From Culex pipiens pallens (lineage: Eukaryota; Arthropoda; Insecta; Diptera; Culicidae): a stretch of DNA of 64,000 nt. Below, in pieces: positions 57,970 to 64,000 of this stretch (position 1 is its first letter; each line of letters starts with the position of its first letter). Both the position numbers and the translations under genes were made by a program. The DNA lies in the NCBI RefSeq assembly GCF_016801865.2, contig NC_068939.1, positions 184,674,053 through 184,738,052 of the forward strand, given 5' to 3'. Under the pieces are notes generated by a model, which was not told the origin of the DNA, ran no database searches, and was given only the letters and a program-made list of their open reading frames with translations.

Positions 57970-59149
57970 CCCTACTGTTCAATTATCTTCAAAGTTTGTA
58001 TTAGTTATTCTCAATTTTGAATGTTTCAATCAATAAGATCAAATTGATTTTTTCTATTTTGAAAAAATTGTCAGTACATTACCATTGCCGGAAAGTTAAG
58101 AAAATATAAACATTCTCTTGATTTTCAGGAAATTTACAAAAATCACGCCCATTGCTCATTAATTTTAGAACAAATTTAAGCTTCATACAGACAGACAGGC
58201 CACTCAAATGTCATTAATGAATTCCCGACTTACCAAAAAAACGATTGTAAATAAAAAATTGTTGTAAAAAAATAATCAACCGCCAAACAAAAGGTCCAAA
58301 TAAAAAATAAATAAAAAGGAACTATTTACAATTTGCCATTTTGTTTTATTGGACCTTTTAAAAAAAACTCCCAAAGAGCAAAAAATAGAAATGTCGTATA
58401 ATGAACGTATTCAAAAATTACGCTTAAAAAATGATTACAGTTATTGCCCTTTTAAATAAAATGGAAAATATTTAGGAATTCGCGTTGAAATATGTGTTTT
58501 TACGAAGTTTCCTTTTTAATTTTCTGATTTTGATAAACTAATTTAAATAAAAGCCCAAAAGTAAAGTTCTTACAGGAAATTTAATGCTCTACAACTTTAT
58601 CCAAGAGATTAAAGCTGTACAACTTGATACTGCAAAGGTAATAAAACAAGCATAAAAAGCAATTTGTCTATGAAAATCATGTTCTTGGCATAATTTTCTC
58701 AAAAATTGGCAGGCAAATCAGATTTTGTGCAATAAATTTATTTTGAAAAAAAATCAGATTTTGCTAGTGTCGAGTTTTAAACAACTATACAGAAAATAAT
58801 CAAGCATGTGTGTGATGCTAATCCAATATCGTTAGGCTACGAAATTATGCAAAAGTAGGCTGGAGATTATTTTAGCATTTGTCGAAAGAAAGATTTTCAA
58901 CTGTCCTGAAAAAAGCGGCTCAATTCAATGCCAAATCTATCAAAATAAGCTTTTCATCTCTCCTAAACTTATAACTTTACTTCGGAAATTCTCAAACTTC
59001 TAATTTGAAGTGGAATTTTCAAAAATGTCTTGCAAAAATTATGTGCGATTTTTTTCTATGATTTATCATTAAATTAGCAGTTGATAAACATAACAAATGA
59101 CGTGAGAAGCCTCCAATATAGAATGCCTATTCTTAGTAAATCTGTTTAT

Positions 59150-60400
59150 TTTTATTTACCAAAATCTGAAACCACACCGTGGTACACGGCACCGGAAGGT
59201 CACCAGCAGTATGTTGATTTACGCTACAAATAATATCTTCCTTTTGGAGAGCAGTAGAGAGCCACGAGCTTACAAAATTCTATCCCTTGGCCTTTACAAG
59301 GTGTAATTAATCTGGATTTTGCAAACATAATAATAACAGCATCTACTCAAACCCCTTTCCAAGATTACTCTACAAAAATATTATTCCACAAGGTGTTAAT
59401 CTGCTTACGAATATCTATAAATTTGCGGTGAAAATTAAGGGATAGACCTCGGGCCTCGTTTTCATGGCATGCTACCACGCCACAACGTTCCATCAGCAGG
59501 AAAGCGCGCGGGACGAAAGGAAAACAGTCCCCCGAAAAGCTGTCTAATTTGACCCAGAGATTCTCGTTCCGTGATTTGGCCCAACGACCACAACCCCCGG
59601 ACCCTATTTATCTTGTGTCCAGGGGGAAACTAGAAGGGGAGAGGGGTGCTGAATATATTTGCATAGTTAAATGGGGAGAGGGAGCGCGCGAGGGACACGG
59701 CAAAGATCCCGGCTATTTATTTGCAAGAAGTTCCAGGAAGTGGGACCGTGAAATTTTCCTCGCTGAAAGGCTTTAAGCTTCGTGTTTTTTGTTGTGTGTG
59801 TGTTTTCCGGTACTCTAAAGGATAAAAGCTGAAAAACTCTGTCACTGAAATGTTTTCGAACAAAGCAAATTGCCCGGGCCTGTTTAATTTTCAAGTGGAA
59901 AGTTTTCTCTACAATCCTTCAGATTGAGATATCACCCACCTCATCAGGTCCGAAACTTTTCAACAGAACGAGAATACAACAAAAAAAAGTTGTTTTCCAT
60001 GAAAATCACAAAGCATCCTCTTCTCTCCATCAATCCAACGCACGAAATTTCCCCCCGAAGCCCAAATTGAATTTCCATCAGGTGAATTAGCTCACTCGAA
60101 CAATTCGAAACCTTTGCCAGCAGATGGAACGATGTAACATGAGGCGGCAACGAGATGGTGGCTGTGGGTGAACTTTTTCAATTTTGCATCAAACCAAACC
60201 AACAAAAACGAACGCCAACGCAGAAGCGCAAAGTTTGGTTCTAAATCGACATCTAACCCTTGGCTTTTAGCCTTTTAAGCTGGTTCGATACTAACGAGAA
60301 TCAAAGGATAGATAGCTTAAAGGGAACGGCATCAGTAATAATTGAAATAGTAAATTAAAAATTCATGCCGCCTAATGTGAATGAGGTGCGTGCGTTTTCC
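59150..60400. other. Non-repetitive block in Rap1 upstream DNA
   Basis: Balanced composition without foldbacks or simple repeats, unlike both flanks. Short open frames are not protein-like. Could contain enhancers or a noncoding 5' exon; nothing specific can be shown. Confidence 0.3.
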
Positions 60401-61216
60401 TCTCGAAGGTCAAAACACTCCCTTCTGTTTTTTTTATATTTTTGGTCACGTGTTTACACAAATGATAACAGCAAAAAATGTGTCCCTGAGGTGACCTTTT
60501 TGTTTGTAGTGCAGAATAGCGGGGTTTGTTGGATTGGAACTTTAAAAGAGCATTCACGTTAAGCTTTTTTTTAAATTTTAATGAAAAAAATATTAACTGG
60601 AGAGCAAATTTCAAAATATTGCGTCTAGGCCAAATTTTCAACAAGAGATTCAGGATTTGCCAAATTCTGTAAAAAAAACGAGTTTATTTTCGATGCGTTA
60701 CAAAACCGTTTCATTAGGCCATTTGAATGGCTTTCAATGAAAGTTTAAAATATCGTAATTTTTTTTTTGTCCCCGATATATTGCAATGTTTTGTTTGGGG
60801 AAATTTTGAAGGGGGAAGGCATACACTTGAAATAAAAATTGCATTGGCCTTATTTGATTTTAGATATGATTTTTTTCACATATATTTGACTAATATAAAA
60901 ATAAATATTTTTTTAGAGTCCTCTTTTTACTAAATAATCTTTAGTTTTATTTTTAAAAAACAAACACAAAAACCCTACATCTATCAAATTCCCGCAAAAA
61001 AAATAAGATGTTTTATATTTTTAATACAATCAAAACGTGAAAAAAAAAATATCTCTAGAGTTCTGTGAGCGAAAAAAAAACAATATAAGTAACAAAAACC
61101 GAGATATTACCGAACTTGCTAGCGATTTAAACTAAAGCTAATACAGTCCAGACTCGATTATCCGAAGGCCTCGAAAAAATTTCACTTCGGATAATTGAAT
61201 AACAAAAAACGTTTCT

Positions 61217-61962
61217 TAATCCACCTTTAGGTGGTTGGTGCCTTTCTCGCATTCATAAAGTGAGTACACTACACAGCCTCAAAAAAGTGTATAAATATCA
61301 CTTATTTTTATCAAAATATTTGAGATCCGGCCTCAAAAAAAGTGTATTTAAAACACTCAAGTACTTATAACATTTGATAGGGTTGTCAGATCTTCAATCT
61401 TGTGGGCTCGTTGGAAAGGTCTTTTGATTACCTATCCAACGATGGGTCGCATGATAGATCCGGACAACTTTTTCATCATAATATTTGAGATCCGGCCTCA
61501 AAAAAGTGTATAAATAACACTTAAGTGCTCATAACTTTTGATGGGGTTGTCAGATCTTCAATCTTTTGAACGCGTTGGATAGGTCTTTCTTACAAAAACC
61601 ACCCTTTCTACAAACTTCCGAAGTTTAGCTAAAATCGTTTTTTTTTAGCATAACTTTTGAAGTACTTTTCTTAACTTCATAATATTAACTTGGGTCTTGT
61701 GGGACCCCAAGACGGATCGAACGAGACCAAATCGGTCCAAATCGGTCCAAATCGGTCCAAATCGGTTCAGCCAGTCCGGAGATAATCGTGTGCATATTTT
61801 TCGGTGCACGGACTCACATCCAGACACACGCACAGACATTTGTTCAGAATTTGATTCTGAGTCGATAGGTATACGTGAAGGTGGGTCTACGAGGTCAAAT
61901 AAAGAAGTTCATTTTTCGAGTGATTTTATAGCCTTTCCTCATTGAGGTGAGGAAGGCAAAAA
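61217..61962. mobile_element. Interspersed repeat nested in the pogo-like element
   Basis: Begins 'ccacctttaggtggttggtg', contains a duplicated block ('atttgagatccggcctcaaa' twice, about 190 bp apart) and tandem AAATCGGTCC units at about 61728-61766. It ends with the GATTCTGAGTCGATAGG...GAGGAAGGC tail also seen at 12606-12715. Confidence 0.6.
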
Positions 61963-62196
61963 CAGTTTTTTTCATTGTCTAATTTTTGATAGTCGAGCTT
62001 AAGTGTGACCCCTAAACAACGCTAAAGTGATTTAAAAGATTTAAATCCAATATGGCGACCAATATGGAGGTGACGGAAAAGATGCATTTTATTATTTAAT
62101 AGGCAAACAACTATTCAAATTTGACTAAAATAGGGTCGCAGAACTCGAATTTTATGTTAAAAACAAGGAAAAGAAAAAAAAATGTGCGTGATTCGA

Positions 62197-62867
62197 TTAC
62201 ACAGTTCAACAAAAAATCAAATGTTTCTTGTCTCTGAGACGAGAATATGTGTTCCTAGTAGATTTTTGCCTGCTGAATCCGAATCCGAGTCCAAAATTGC
62301 TCCAAATGGTCCCAATTTTGAGATACACCCGTTTTAAATGTTAGTTTAGGCCAAAATTAGCTACTTTGTCGACTATTTTACAAAAGAACTATTGAATAAA
62401 CAAATAAACCAATACATGTATCTTAAAGTTCACGTTTTCCCCTTTCTGAAACACCCCTGGTTTTTAAAATTTGATTGTTTCTACGCATATTTATAGCCAT
62501 TTCAAAATTAGAATTTGACTTGCATGCAAGTTGGAAAAACTTGAATGAGAACCAACTGAAAATATAATTTTAAAATGGCTATAAATATGCGTAGAAACAA
62601 TCAAATTTTGAAAACCAGGGGTGTTTCAGAAAGGGGAAAACGTGAACTTTAAGATACATGTATTGGTTTATTTGTTTATTCAATAGTTCTTTTGTAAAAT
62701 AGTCGACAAAGTAGCTAATTTTGGCCTAAACTAACATTTCAAACGGGTGTATCTCAAAATTGGGACCATTTGGAGCAATTCTGGACCCGGATTCGGATTC
62801 AGCAGGCAAAAATCTACTAGGAACACATATACTCGTCTCAGAGACAAAATCTTGTTGGACTGTGTTA
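62197..62867. mobile_element. 665-bp foldback with about 305-bp arms and TTA duplication
   Basis: TTA (62197-62199) | CACAGTTCAACAAAAAATC ... CTTGTTGGACTGTG | TTA (62865-62867). Arms 62200 to about 62516 and about 62560-62864 are close reverse complements ('ctacgcatatttatagccat', 'aatacatgtatcttaaagtt'); spacer about 45 bp. A 3-bp TTA duplication fits PIF/Harbinger-type mobilisation. Confidence 0.85.
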
Positions 62868-63018
62868 TCCGAAGTCCTATACAAACCTTCGGATAATCTA
62901 AACTTCGGATAATCGAGGCTTCGGATAATCAAGTCTGCACTGTACACAGCAAAAAATTCGGTAAAATCGCATGCAAAAGCATGCACATCACCTTCGTCAA
63001 AATAAAGACTTAATATTA

Positions 63019-63190
63019 CACAGGGACCATCCACAAACCACGTGGACACTTTTTTTTTGGAAATCTGGACCCCCCCCCCCTCGTGGACAATTGTCCATAC
63101 AAAAAAAACTTTTTTTGTATGGAGCGTGGACAATCGCCATACCCCCCCCCCCCGCCCCAGGTGTCCACGTGGTTTATGGATAGTCCCACA
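63019..63190. mobile_element. GGGACCATCC MITE copy 3 (ACA duplication)
   Basis: ACA | GGGACCATCCACAAACCACG ... CGTGGTTTATGGATAGTCCC | ACA. Same inner palindrome and C runs as the other two copies. Confidence 0.85.
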
Positions 63191-63214
63191 CTGCATGTAC
63201 AATTTTTGCAAACA

Positions 63215-63305
63215 CAAAAAAAAGTTCCAACCGACGGGATTCAAACCCAGCACCCACAGTAAGGACTGGCGCCTTAGCCCACTCGGCCATCAGACCGATG
63301 AAAAG
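63215..63305 (-). repeat. tRNA-like (Leu/Ser-type) SINE fragment
   Basis: Minus strand: GATGGCCGAGTGGGCTAAGG (box A with the Leu/Ser-type D arm), then GGTGCTGGGTTTGAATCCCG (box B) and an A-rich side. Lacks a proper acceptor stem, so it is a retroposed tRNA relic rather than a gene. Confidence 0.5.
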
Positions 63306-64000
63306 CGTTAAGGATAAACGCATATATGAGCTTGACATTTCGGTCAAGTAGGTTTCCCATACTGATGGGCTACATATTTCAGGGTGTAAAATCACATAAA
63401 ATTGCATAAAAAATGCAATATTTATTTTACACCCAGGCCTTTTACACGAAGCTGGATTACTACTTTTTTAGCTGTGTACATAAAATAAGATTTTTTACTT
63501 TGATATTTAAAAAAAATCGAAATATCTGAAAATTTAGTTAAAAGTTTATTTTTATCAGTTTCCTTTTAAATTATGTAGATGTTGATGAAATCAATGTTGA
63601 TTAATCATAAATCATTTTTTTTTTCAAAGCAAACGCCAAGTACAAAGAATTCTTTATGTACATCTGATTCTAGACAAAATTTTTGAATAGGCATGTTTTA
63701 TAAAATAAACGTATTTGTAATAGCCCAAATGAATTTTGCTAATTTTATTTGTATTTTTTACAGATATTTTTCTCATATTTTCTAAAAGGAAACTAGTTTT
63801 TTTTATTACATTCGAAACTTAAGGATTTCTGATAAAAAAAATCATATCCATAAAAAATTACCGAAACAAAAAAAATGGAAATAAATATTTGCAATGAATT
63901 ATTAAAATGACAATATTATTTAATTTGCTATCTCAAATTTAAATTACTTGCAAAATTGTTGATAAAATCAATGTTGATTAATCATAAATCATTTTTTTCA

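Larger units (their letters stand above)
61142..62944. mobile_element. Pogo-like nonautonomous element (1.8 kb) with nested insertions
   Basis: TA, then CAGTCCAGACTCGATTATCC at 61144; right end GGATAATCAAGTCTGCACTG at 62942, then TA. Sub-terminal copies of CTTCGGATAAT repeat near the right end. Inside: a repeat running to 61962 and a 665-bp foldback (62200-62864). The unfilled part aligns with 1-261. No transposase ORF. Confidence 0.8.
55445..64000 (-). other. Rap1: Rap1 first intron / upstream DNA, repeat-rich
   Basis: Contains foldback and MITE insertions (56534-57787, 57861-57969, 61142-62944, 63022-63190), a non-repetitive, more complex block at 59150-60400 that might hold regulatory sequence, and AT-rich filler. 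No frame for the Rap1 P-loop exon was recognised on the minus strand. Confidence 0.45.

Noticed and set aside
62726..63253. 175-aa minus-strand frame near the right end
   Set aside because: It crosses the end of the nested foldback, the pogo-like terminus and a MITE; a chance frame over repeats.

Overview
The window looks like nuclear DNA of a dipteran, most likely a culicine mosquito of Culex type. The evidence is short-exon genes with GT-AG introns, proteins that read like insect orthologues, AT-rich introns, and a dense load of foldback and MITE-like repeats, tRNA-derived SINEs and simple satellites. The species is an inference from repeat style and protein resemblance; no search could be run.

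Six protein genes and one retroelement gene can be reconstructed. (1) 3259-13018, plus strand: the 3' nine exons of a norpA-type phospholipase C beta (932 residues in the window; the PH-domain exons lie upstream or out of view). Its last exons offer two alternative C-termini, both resembling PDZ ligands. (2) 17587-18003, minus: complete three-exon mitochondrial ribosomal protein bL33m (65 aa). (3) 19092-21106, plus: JmjC hydroxylase NO66, whose start is lost in a poly-T/poly-C, G-free stretch that is probably an assembly fault. (4) 27514-38079, plus: complete nine-exon Dph6 (diphthine-ammonia ligase, 805 aa: ATP pyrophosphatase plus two RidA-like domains). (5) 42239-44147, plus: complete two-exon Srp68 (613 aa). 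(6) 52971-55444, minus: the last four coding exons of Rap1; the P-loop exon is not found. (7) 39743-40906, minus: a gag-like zinc-knuckle ORF inside a 1.34-kb insertion with poly-A tail and 13-bp target duplication, i.e. an ORF1-only ('half-LINE') retroelement.

The rest is mostly repeats. From left to right: a partial pogo-like element at the left edge; TA-flanked foldback MITEs; a 1.5-kb array of an 8-bp unit (AATTCTAA); the G-free block; a 1.57-kb foldback with a GTATTTTT microsatellite inside it; a SINE with two opposed tRNA-like modules; a 2.2-kb 9-bp minisatellite in a Dph6 intron; a 1.87-kb palindrome whose arms are tandem arrays of a 129-bp monomer; three copies of a GGGACCATCC MITE; and at the right end a 1.8-kb pogo-like element carrying a nested 665-bp foldback.

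The genes do not form an operon-like unit: phototransduction/GPCR signalling (norpA), mitochondrial translation (bL33m), ribosome-linked hydroxylation (NO66), eEF2 diphthamide synthesis (Dph6), protein targeting (Srp68) and small-GTPase signalling (Rap1). No prokaryotic feature, CRISPR array or defence system was seen. The most unusual content is in the repeats and in the norpA 3' end.
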